Assembly: GCF_004193775.1 (NCBI RefSeq)
Contig: NC_041020.1
Span: 50,323,097-50,387,096, forward strand
Direction: 5' to 3'
From: Glycine soja
Taxonomy: Eukaryota > Streptophyta > Magnoliopsida > Fabales > Fabaceae
DNA: 64,000 bases
In this document: positions 45,827 to 56,621 of the stretch, piece by piece
How positions within the stretch are numbered: position 1 is the stretch's first letter
Layout of the letters: every line of letters begins with the position of its first letter
The notes under the pieces: generated by a model
The model's database searches: none
Seen by the model: only the letters and a program-made list of their open reading frames with translations
Told to the model about the DNA's origin: nothing
Translations under genes and position numbers: made by a program

Positions 45827-46267
45827 TTGTTTGAACATGGTAATTATGCCAAGTTGAAAGTTATTGTTGCCTTGCAAGAGCTTAGGCTAACTATTTTGCA
45901 TCTCAATATCACATCTTCGGAGGCTACGGCTCTCTACTCTTTCAATCTCAAGGTAATTAATGTATTACAATTTGTCTTTTCTCTTTTTTTTTTTTTTAAG
46001 TCAAATCGCCAAAGTGAAATTAAGTCTCTGTACTTTTCTTCTGACTTGCAACCTACGCAAAACGTAGGTTCCCCCTATTTCCAACAGTCTATTTATGTTT
46101 ATAAATAAAAGTTAACTTAGCACTAGCATATTTGTGATGTTGTATTGTATCACCTTTAATTCCGAGGCGCTAAATTGATATAGATTGAAGAAGACAGTAA
46201 ATTGGTGTCAGCAAGTGAAATAACAGAAGCGGTTGATCATATATTTGGATCCATTAATGATAGCTAA
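45827..46267 (+). pseudogene. 3' fossil of a bHLH transcription factor (bHLH70/71/94-like)
   Basis: Two exon pieces survive. The first (about 45827-45952) encodes KVIVALQELRLTILHLNIT and ends ALYSFNLK at a GTAATT donor. The second (46184-46267) reads IEEDSKLVSASEITEAVDHI and stops after FGSINDS. Spliced, they give the C-terminal ACT-like end of subgroup Ia bHLH proteins. Upstream I find neither the basic-helix-loop-helix domain nor a plausible start, so the gene is 5'-truncated and a pseudogene by inference. It lies between the PRR and CURT1B genes, exactly where Arabidopsis has bHLH070 (At2g46810). Confidence 0.75.
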
Positions 46268-46968
46268 AGCTCATTGGGTTGAACCTTGGGGAGTTGGTAA
46301 TTAACAGAGGATTAATGGAAGAAAGTTTGCAAGACAGGTGGCAGAATGGCTGGGAAACGGGGAACAGAGGGCAACCAGTTATTGTTTTCATATCCATGTG
46401 AGATTGTAGGTGGCTGAGGAGAAGAAGTGATAGTGGGTATACGAGAGAATAATGGCAAGATGCTACTCTTTTTCTCACACACATATATATGTATTAGCAT
46501 TATTACAATATTGTATACTTTATTTATTTATTTTCCTTAGGTATAGTGGTTGAGATTGTCTCCTTGTGAAGGAAGTCCCACAAGGAAAATTTGGAATTCT
46601 CATCAATATATAATGAATCAAATTTGGAATTCCCACGAGGGAATGATGCTCCTCCTTTCATATATGTTGACATTGTGTGACGTAAGTATACTGTGAAAGA
46701 GATTTTATCAATCATCATTATATTCGTGCACAATTTTTGGTTGCGTCTTTTTTATTCCAGTTGATTGATTACCAACATCACCATAATTACCTGATTGGAG
46801 CAAATAATATCACACATCAATCCATATTATGACAACTCAAAACATAACATGAAATTGTCCTAAAAATATATTGAATCTAATCTCTATAACTCAATTTTAT
46901 CAAAATGAGTCTGGAATTAGTGGGACGTCAAACGTTCAATGACATCCTCCCCCTAAAGGATAGTTTGT
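46268..46968. other. Intergenic DNA
   Basis: Nothing is recognised. Short minus-strand frames at 46254-46733 overlap in different phases and lack motifs. Confidence 0.45.
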
Positions 46969-47211
46969 TTGGTAACCCCAGCAAATCAGGTTTTAATTTG
47001 GAGTCGTTGCGGCCAATGGATTCAAAGGCATCATATATATGCAAATTTTGATTCCCTCTCTTCTTTAGATCTCATATTGGCAGCCAAGGAGTGGAACATT
47101 TCTTTCAAGCACACCTTTAGAGAAGTCAGCCAATGTGCGGATTGGTTGGCTAAACATAGACCTTCTTCTTCATTTCTGAGTCTTGCCCTTCTTGCCTTCT
47201 TCATGCTCTAG
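46969..47211 (+). mobile_element. LINE remnant, RNase H-like piece
   Basis: An 80-codon frame ends WNISFKHTFREVSQCADWLA followed by KH, the conserved tail of the RNase H domain of plant non-LTR retrotransposons (H..REvNxxADxLA). The upstream part (LIWSRCGQWIQ) is not recognisable. It is an isolated fragment and not an expressed gene. Confidence 0.6.
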
Positions 47212-48957
47212 CTGTCTCCTTTGTTAGATACTTGCCCTTTTCTTCTTCTTGTCTTTTATTTCATCCACTCATAAAAATATATATATAATTATAAAAAAGG
47301 AAATTTATAACTCATCAAATGGTGTTTAGTTAGATAGGTACAAAAATAAAAATAATAGGAAGAATAGGAAAGAAAGTAGAAACTATAGGAAATAAGAAGA
47401 AACAAAATAAGGTTTATTATATAGATAAAAAAATTTGATTTACAATAGGAAACAATCCAATAATACAAAATAAATTATAAATTAAAATAAAATAAAAAAA
47501 TATTTTAACATGTTTGAAAAAGTAGAAAAACAAAGTAAAATAAATAAATAAATAAATTATATAATTGTAATACTAATTAAAAAAATAAATTTAATCCTAA
47601 AAGTTAAACTTTTTAATATAGTGTTATTGTCTTAAAAACCAAAAAGATAGAAAAACTACTTATTTCCCCTATTTCATGTCACGTCAGACGAGGGATTTTT
47701 TTTTTTATTATTGAAACGAATCCTTGGAAAAACGATTCTCTTCTCTATTTCCCGTTTAAAATAAATATTAAAATATACAGGGTAACCATATCAAGTGAAA
47801 CACATAATCTTTTCTTTTTTTTTAATGCCATTGATGGGTTTAAACTTTGATCTTTTGCAATGAAAAAGGCTCATACATGTTGCTGATTTGCATCAATTCA
47901 AGAATGTGTTGAAATTTTTCTTTAACATGGAAAAAAGTAAAATTCAATTATGAAGAGCAATCTCAATCGCACACCACATCACCACAGTCCGAGAGAAATT
48001 TAATATGAAATGTCATAATATATTTGTGTCTCCCACAAGTGCAGGACAAGGCGAGCCAGAAAGAGGGCAAAAAAATAATAAAAAATGCAGTTATCCCTTC
48101 CCATGTGCAAAATGTCAGAGGGACAAATTCACCCTTCTTCTTTTTCCTTTTCTTCTGTGTCTCCAAGGTGTGGAAGGGCTGTCCCAATTGAGCATTCATC
48201 ATGCACTAATATCCCAATTGAACCAGCTTGTGCAGGATTTCGGATCAACTTCTAATTAAATCGTGTAAGATATAAGTTACTAAATGGTGTTTTTCTTTTT
48301 TATTTTCCCTGGAAATCTTAAATCCCATTTGAATTTTATGGTCAATTAATGGTTCCACCATGAGCTTTGAGCTTTCTTAAAATATCCAAATATTATACTA
48401 TACCTCCAATGTAACAAGATATACATTTATAGTATTTGCTAACTTTATTCCCATACATATATAACAGGATAAAAGTCAATTTTTAAATGAAATAAATATA
48501 AAACGGTTTTGGTTATTAATGACTTACTGTGATATTAATTTTTTATAATATGAATAATAATATTTTTTTTCTATAATTACCTATTCATTAGTTCCACTCA
48601 GAAGATAATATACACGCACAATGATAGGTAGTTAGTTCAAATGTTATATGTAGGATTTTATGTCTAAAAAATTTCATTGATTCCACCCACGAGTGTGAAC
48701 TGTAGGCCCAACAAAGTACCCAAATTCGAAACTCTACTCTTTCTCTTTGGGGCCATAAACTCCAGTCAAATCCTTTATCAATTATCAATAATCTTAGCCC
48801 TTGTAAGAAATACCATAAAAGCCCTATCTTCCAGCCATGTCATCACACTATCCAGAAATGAGTGGTTCAGCACATGAAAAATTACAAAACATAAATCAAT
48901 ATCCTTTCCCTGGGGGCCTCAGAATCCTTAACACGAGTGAAAGTACAAGTTGCAGGG
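47212..48957. other. Intergenic DNA upstream of CURT1B
   Basis: The region is AT-rich with a few short frames without motifs (47963-48259, 48588-48877). The last 200 bases are the likely promoter and leader of CURT1B. Confidence 0.5.
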
Positions 48958-50093
48958 ATGGCCTCAACCTCCTCCTCCACACTCTCTATATCCTCTTCAT
49001 CCACCCTTGTTGATGCCAAGGCTCCAAGTCCAAGACAATCCCCACAATGTGTCTCCCCTCCACCTGTTCACTCTCCTTGGAAGACCACTGCTTTCTGTAT
49101 GTCAATTCATTTATTACAACTCCTTTGTCTTATAACTCAACTTCATTATACACTATGGTTTGATTCTTTCAGGTCGCAGGATTGCAAGCAATGTTATGGC
49201 AATGGCTACCACCAGAGAGGCACCCGCAGCAGAAGTTGCCACGACCGAGCTCTCTGTTGCCGAGACGCCAGAGATTGTGAAGACTATTCAAGAAGCTGTA
49301 AGGATCAATCTCAAATTCTAAGTATCTCTGTTGTTACTTTCTGTGTTCCTGCTGACTAATGGGCTAATGTTGGGTACGTAGTGGGACAAAGTTGAAGACA
49401 AATATGCAGTGAGTTCACTTGCCGTAGCCGGTGTGGTTGCATTGGTTGGCTCAGCTGGCATGATCTCAGTAATGCTTAATTTGCATTATCTGTATATATA
49501 ACTGTTTTGGCAAAACTAAAGTTGTCGTAACCTAAGCATTACTGATTGTCTCTCATAACAGGCAATTGATAGGCTTCCTTTAATTCCTGGGGTTCTTGAG
49601 GTCGTAGGCATTGGCTACAGTGGGGTAAGTTCATTAAATTTTACTGTTGCCATCAGCTGCATGAGATTGTTGGATAAAAGTGTTTTCCCTTATTTAATTT
49701 GCTTGTTGCATATTATTTTATATTTTAACTCTCGTATGATAGTATATATATTTACATTATTAAATTATCAGAGTAAGGCAGAACTGCTTCCAAGGAAAAT
49801 GAACAATAGTAGTTAATTTTTTAATTTTAAGATGGTTTCCTTGCATTCCTGGGTTTTGGAACATCCATTTATTCATCTTCAATTTGTCTTTCTTTGCAGT
49901 GGTTTGCTTACAAGAACCTATTTTTCAAGCCTGACAGGTAGAGCCGAATTACGTTGAATAATTTACTGAAATTTGGTTCAATGAATTAACTTCATGATAT
50001 ATGTTTTAATTTCCATAATTTGCTTACAACTACAGGGAAGCTTTTCTACGAAAGGTAAAGGAAACATATAGCGAAATACTTGGAAGCAGCTAA
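48958..50093 (+). CDS. CURT1B: Thylakoid curvature protein CURT1B (TMP14)
   Basis: CURT1 proteins oligomerise at grana margins and bend the thylakoid membrane; CURT1B was earlier called TMP14 or PSI-P. Six exons, 48958-49096, 49173-49297, 49382-49468, 49562-49624, 49900-49937 and 50036-50093, join in phase to 169 residues. A Ser/Thr-rich transit peptide occupies roughly the first 55 residues. An acidic linker (about 60-88, ELSVAETPEIVKTIQEA) leads to a helix starting WDKVEDKYAVSSL. Two membrane segments follow (about 97-117 and 124-145, linked by SAIDRLPLIPG). The amphipathic C-terminal helix (FKPDREAFLRKVKETYSEIL) ends GSS. The start is the ATG at 48958; an upstream in-frame GTG is not used. 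The linkage PRR-bHLH-CURT1B mirrors Arabidopsis At2g46790-46820. Confidence 0.95.
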
Positions 50094-50404
50094 AACAGTG
50101 AGGAATTGCTGCTTAGATTCTGTTCACACAAAAGAGATCTCTGTCTTGCAGCATTTTGTTAAAGATGCAAACCTCGCTTCATTTTGTCGCAATAAGCTTC
50201 CTGACCATACTTTATCCCATGTGATGTAATCTAGCCTGATAATAAATGTAACTCTTTTAATAATCAATCTACTTCAAGAAGATTTCATTTCTTCAATTAT
50301 CCCTTTGTGGTTTCAAAGTTAAGAAAAAACATCTAATGCATGGATGACTTCATGAATTTGAAGGAAACCTTATCATTGTATATATTAATCTATTTCATTT
50401 CTCG

Positions 50405-50460
<56 letters not shown>

Positions 50461-53400
50461 TGTAATTTAAAAAAGAACATCAACACTATCTTAGCTGCTT
50501 AAAAAATTGAAGCAATATTGGAGCATGACAACAGGCATCTGCAGAAATTAAGGGTATAATTTTGGAAGGAATTGATCCCTTCTCCATTGATGGGTGCTGG
50601 CAGAGAATAAGTATCTTAGTATTGAGGTGTAACTACTAAAATGGTAGTTCAAAAAGTTTCTTGTTGTTCTCTAAAGGTTGTTAGCAATCCACAACAAAAT
50701 GGAGTACGTAGTAGAGAGGGAAAAAATTCCTTAGTAAGACTAGATATATATTGAAAGCTAAATGCCTAAATCTATGTTTAAGTTACAAGAAATGTCAAAG
50801 GTCAAACACCAATGAAGCATGAAATAAACTGAAGTCAAAAGTCGGTCATCTTAAAATTTTATGTGAACATTGCATATGCTCATGTGTCTGTCCTATCATT
50901 AAAGATTGATCCAAACTTGATGATAGGAATGTGAAGTATGTGTGATCATTGGCTATTATGTAAGTTGAAAAGGCTACTAGTTGTATAATTCAAATAATGA
51001 AAAAAACTAATCTCTCACCAACTCCATTAATTCAATCGTATACTTAATATTACATATTTTACAATTTTATTTAATCTTATCCGAATGAAACTGAATTGAA
51101 TTTCTTAAGCAAAATTTCAGTTAATGTTTCATATTGATAATACAGCAAAAATTTAAGAGAACAAAAAAATATCATAAATATAACAGCATCTCTCATAAAA
51201 TATTGGAATAATTGTGTCAACCTCTCCTAAAGATAAAGTAATTATACTTATACCTTGATATATTTAAAATTTTCGCTTGCCTTCCCATGCATACATGTTG
51301 CTTTCTTGTTTTGTTATAAAGGAAACCATATGTGTATTAGCGTATATATAGTCCATACATAAAATTAATGGGAGGCATGCATAACTTCTTAAAATGAAAG
51401 ATATCAATCCATAAGAATAATATTTAGTCTATCATAGTCAAGCATAGTCTAAAAATAATTACCACTAATTAATCTCGCAAAAAAAATCAGTGTAATTACT
51501 CCTAAGATATTTGAACCCAGGACACCCAAGCTTTTTTTTCTTCCGAATTATTGGTGGCAGACAGTATTCTGAATTGCAAGGTTTTTTGCAGAGTGCTTGG
51601 CACCTCCGAATTCGGCCATGACGATGAAGACACTTAGCTGAATCGTAGGTTGCAAATTGCCATGAGAAGTACAAGGAACCTACCTACGGCTGCACGTCCT
51701 CACTCCTCACGTTGGACATTTGCTTCTTTTGGTTTAAATTTCTCGTCTTCAACATTGACAAGTAGTACGTACATTGGATTCTAATGAAGTGGGCCCATAA
51801 TTGAAGCTGTTTTTATTGCTGCATGGGTTGAACACTTGATCTTTATTAAACGTCTGTGTTTGCAGAAAGTTTTTCGTAGGTTTTGTTGAATCAATCAAAC
51901 AAGTCCCACGTGGGATAACAACAATTAAAGAGCAGGGAAATTTTTTTATACAATTATTTAAATTTACTTTTATGATAAATTTTTTATTGTTGAGAAAGTG
52001 GAAAAGAAAAATGGAGAAGAAATTGACTTGCAAAACAATTCTTTTTTTCTTTTTAACTTTCTTTCCTTTAATGTTCTTTCTTACTTCTTTTTTTGAGAGG
52101 TTATGTTTTTTCTTACTAAACAATCTAAAAATTATCACAGTTTTGTACTCCTTGTTCTTCTCCTTTCTTTTTCTATTTTCACTTTCTTTCGTAAACCAAA
52201 CAAAGCATTTAACTTTTAGTCTTATGAATGTTGTACATTAAACTTTGAGTTTTATTAAAATATTGAATACCTATAATTATAATAATGGAACTCATTGTTG
52301 GAGGTATACTTTGCCACCTGTCAACACCACAATAATCCTCGCAAAATTACAAATGATGTGTTTGATTAATTTGTATTTCTTTATGATAAGCTTCATTTTT
52401 TAAAATTTTGTGGTTTGGTATTTGACCATTTTTTATTATGTATTTATTTCTCATTTAGGTTGTTATATCTTCATGCATTATGTATTCATTCATTTAACTA
52501 AAGCTTAATATTTTATGTGTGTTCATTTCCAAATTTGAAGCATTCAATCTAAACCATGGACAGTCCTTGCTCACAAGAAGCATTCAATCACACCTTCATT
52601 GTAGGCTAGGTTCTTGCTATTTTCCATTACTTTCTTTTTATATAAAAGTAATTGTTTAGTTTAATTAGTGTTTTGTTACAGTCTGTCTATTCACTCAATC
52701 TTTAGGAATAGAAAAGCTGTTAATGTGAAAAACATAGTCTTTTATAAGTCTAAATTCTTTTTGGGAAATGTTGTTGAAATAGTATTGACTTGGTTTGGTG
52801 TTCTGTTACTGTCTGAATTCTTTTATATAAAGGTAATCTTTTATATAAAATGTCTTTTGTTGTAAGAAATTGATTTGGTTATATGTTTGAGATTTCTGTC
52901 TTACTTTATCTAGAAGTGGAATGAAACTGTCAATACCCACCAGTTGGTTTGTTAAATCCCTTAGCAGTACTAGAAAAACACAATACATAAGCAAGTGAAA
53001 TTTACATTGAATTGAAAGTATCTGGATGCAGATGCAGTACTTGGTAAGAGCACAACTTGGTGAGTAGTAACTTTTGACTTGCTTCATGCTATTTTCCCTC
53101 TATCATATTTTGATGTTATATTTATCAAACTCTCAGCAGGTGTAGTTTGTGTTATAGGACTAAATATTGTAGTGTCTCTAAAGGACATTAAAAAAATGGT
53201 TGGAGGCATTGGTCTTGGAATTGGTGTACAGATTTCAGGAAACTCAAGTAAGATGTGCTATGTCAATTAACTATTAATTATGTTACACAATAGAAACATT
53301 CCTTATTGAACTCATCTCAATTCTAAATTTGTAGAATACTATTCTGCAAGATACTATAACACTCTTTTGTCATAGAATGCAAGAACAACAGTTTGGTTAA

Positions 53401-53747
53401 ATTTAGTTCATAATATCCACCCACTATAGTCATAATATAAGTTTGTTGCTGTTATTAAAAAAGGAAAAATCACAAGATTTGCAAATGCTAGAAACAAAGA
53501 AGGAGCAAATTCAAAATTGACCATGTCCCCTACATATTGTTATGAATTCTTTTTTATCAAAAGCTATTTGTTTTTTATGGAGTATAGGAGCTCCAACAAG
53601 TTCAATTTGAGACTAATTGTAATAAATACTTAATTATATTGGAGGAAATGCAAAGTAGTTATTTTCCTATTATTACTATAAAATTGTATGTAATATATTG
53701 TCAATTGTAAATGTAGGTATTGAATCTATAAAATTCTGATGGGGCCC
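50094..53747. other. CURT1B 3' flank and intergenic DNA
   Basis: The 3' UTR is followed by a long TA run at 50406-50458. The rest has many short AT-rich frames (51465-53270), none with a family motif. In this direction the Arabidopsis order would predict a CCA1/LHY MYB gene, but no SHAQKYF-type MYB motif is visible. Confidence 0.5.
50406..50458. repeat. (TA)n microsatellite, about 26 units
   Basis: Uninterrupted alternating T and A; likely highly polymorphic. Confidence 0.95.
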
Positions 53748-53922
53748 AATGAAATCCCATCAAAATTGCGAGCAAAGAATCTGGGGACGGGAGTGATGGT
53801 GTAGAGCGTTTGAAGGTCTTGGTTGTTGGGAACGAGTGAACAATTAAGAATGGAGTGAGAGGCAAGAAGAGTCGGGACACGATCCAACATTGAGTCTGCT
53901 TCTGTCGCAAGAAAGCTTGGAC
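53748..53922 (-). pseudogene. Exon 1 fragment of a duplicated O-methyltransferase
   Basis: This 175-bp segment matches 56224-56415, inside exon 1 of the nearby O-methyltransferase, in the same orientation. Shared text includes ATTGCGAGCAAAGAATCTGG, GGGAGTGATGGTGTAGAGC and AAGAATGGAGTGAGAGGC, with several small indels that break the frame. Homology stops abruptly on both sides. It is a truncated tandem duplicate. Confidence 0.9.
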
Positions 53923-54206
53923 GTTCTATTTATCAAAATCTGGAGTTGACCGATGTCAGAATCAACATGACTAAAATAGACTTCACCATTTGGCACATCG
54001 AGTAAATACCCTTTGTTAGGAGTGGGTTAGGCAATCTTGTAGATAATTGTTAGTAAAAAGTGAGTTTAATATTTATAAACTGAATTAGATTTCATCAGAT
54101 AATTATTTAAAAAAAAACAAACTTATGATAATACACACCTGAGCGTGTTTTGTTAATTAAAAATGACGAAAAGCATAAAGGGGCATGCAGAGTAGTATAT
54201 GGTTGT

Positions 54207-56621
54207 TTACTTGAAGAACTCCATGATCCAAAAGGTTCGAACATAGCATTCATATCTGATGCCACTAAATCCAGCTGCAGTTGCCAAATCCATGAATTCT
54301 TGATCAGATCGCTCTTTGCCTCCCGGGTTTTGAGTCATCATCAGAACATCCGTTTGGGAAACGGCCTTCCAAGCAGCATTTGACGTCTCTGGTATAATTG
54401 GAAGAACTGCCTCCACAACTATCACCTTTCCATCATCAGGAATTGCGTCATAGCAGTTCTTCAACAACTTCAGACAGTATTCATCACTCCAATCATGAAG
54501 TATCCACTGCACAGTTTCCTTTGTTAATTCAGAAATAAAGGAGATGGATAATACTCGCAAATGATTTCATGGGGAACTCAAACAAATTTCCACCCTGTCC
54601 CACTATAAATAATTATTTTATAACTTCTATTATCTAAAAGAAATTTATATTTCTGAGAATATTTTAAAAGTCTTACTGTTAGATTAATTCTTAAGATGTT
54701 ATTATGACCAAGAGATTATTTTCGTATTTTTTTTTCAAGTTGCACGAAAATTTAAAAAAATAAAAAATAAACGACAAAAACCAGCCATGAGAAAATAGAA
54801 GATAAGAACTATTAATGTAATATTTAAACTAAATAAATAAAAGAATCACACAAGTACTTTGAATCCCGCACAAATGAGCAATAATCTTTTAACTGGATAA
54901 CGATTATTGTTAATTGACTAATTAAAAATAAATAATATTTTTTTTCTTGGTAGCTGGATATAAGCAAGTATTATATTATTGATAACTGAATACTGTCTGA
55001 TTATTTAGCAATAAAATATGAATGATAGTCTGCCACACGTCTACAATTAATAAAGATAATTTTAACTATTAGATAAAATTTCAATTTTTCTTCAATTAAA
55101 TATAAAATGATTTTGGGCCTCTTTGTTTTACTTTTTAGAACGTATTTTTAAATTAAAAATACGTTTAATTTTTTAGTAATTATGTAAAAATAAATAAATA
55201 AAACACCTAAATTTTTAATACTTTTTAGAAGTTAAAACTTAAAACTAATTTTAAAAGCTGTTTGTATAGTAATATAACATGTGTTTTTGGTTCTCTAAAA
55301 ACATGTGTTTTTGGTAACAATATAACATGTTTTATAAAACGACAAGATTCCTCTTCCCTTTAAATAAAATATTAGTACTTTTTTTTAGTGAGTTTGTTTC
55401 CCTACTATACCATCAGTCATCACGCACCAAAGTGGGTTCCCACTACTCACTTACCTTCATAAAGATGGCGTCTCCTTTAGGCACATTTTCAAACATATCT
55501 CCGCCAACGTGTTCCACTCCTGCAATATTTGGTAGCTTTTACTTTTGAAAGTGAACGTGCTTAACAATGCACAGCTCAGCTGATAGTACATGGAGTATTA
55601 ATTATTAACAAAGAAAGTAGACATGCATTATTTATGCCAATTACTAAAAAAAAAAAGTAGGCAATTGATATTATTTAATTATGTTACTATTTAGTGAAAC
55701 TCATAAATTTTACCAAATTACTTTGGTTAGAAGCTTTTCAATTTTGTTGCTCATTTATTGCTTTTCCAGTTTTCCCCAACAACAGGTGTAAAGATCATAC
55801 CAGGATAGGAAGGAGCATGTTCTAGGACATGAGGCAAGTCAAAATTGATACCCTGGATATGAGGGTATTTGGAAGTGATCAAGTTGATGTTGATCCCAAG
55901 ACCACCACCAACATCCACAAGCATTTTTATGTTCTCAAAACCTTTGTAGCACTCCAGAACCTTCTTCATCACTATAGTGGTGTGATTGATCATTGCTGTG
56001 TTAAAAACTTGATTGAACCTTGCGTCCAACCTTGGATACTCAAAAGCATGAGTGCCATAAACCCTGTTGAATGGAATACCCCCTTCCCGAATTGAATCTT
56101 TCAGCTCCGACCTAAGAATGAATACGCATGATTAGTAATATTTAAGAGGGAGGGGGAGAGAGGTGGATGGAGAATAACCAGCTATGTAGGAAGATCTTGT
56201 CTTGAAGCAAGGCCATCAAGGGTCCCAAGGAAACCCCATCAGAATTGCGAGCAAAGAATCTGGCGACGGGAGTGATGGTGTAGAGCCTCTGAAAGGTCCC
56301 CAGGTTTTGGTGGTCGAGAATGAGAGAACAGTTAAGAATGGAGTGAGAGGCTAGAAGGGCTAGAAGGCGATCCAGCATTGAGTCTGCTTCAGGGTTGTTG
56401 TCGCAGGAAAGCTTGGATGCTATCTCTTTCGCAGAGAGCTTAGCCCCCGCTTCTTGCAACACGTCAAATACGCCCAGCTCCGTTGCCGATTGCAGCGCCA
56501 TGGAAACCACAACGGAGCTGCAAAGCAGCATAGCACGCGAGAAGCTTTCTTCATCTTCTAATTCTTGCTCTCCTTTCATCTTCTCTTTCCCATAAAGCTT
56601 TGAATTTGGAAGGTTGGCCAT
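54207..56621 (-). CDS. COMT-type S-adenosylmethionine-dependent O-methyltransferase
   Basis: The enzyme methylates a phenolic hydroxyl of a phenylpropanoid or related small molecule in the cytosol. Exons 56621-56179, 56111-55801, 55519-55455 and 54506-54207 give 372 residues, normal for the caffeate/flavonoid OMT family. An N-terminal dimerisation domain (about 30-110) is followed by the SAM-binding VDVGGG (213-218). The catalytic His277 lies in WILHDWSDE, with the supporting acids Glu305 (VVEAVLP) and Glu338 (NPGGKERS). The end is WIMEFFK. All key residues are present, so it looks functional. COMT (caffeate) is the closest name, but KMLVDV..GININLI and [11 protein letters not shown] allow a different substrate, which cannot be told from sequence alone. 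The start is the first in-frame ATG; the frame upstream opens on GTG. Confidence 0.93.

Noticed and set aside
50094..53747. Search for a CCA1/LHY MYB gene after CURT1B
   Set aside because: Gene order predicts one, but no MYB repeat or SHAQKYF-like motif appears on either strand here.
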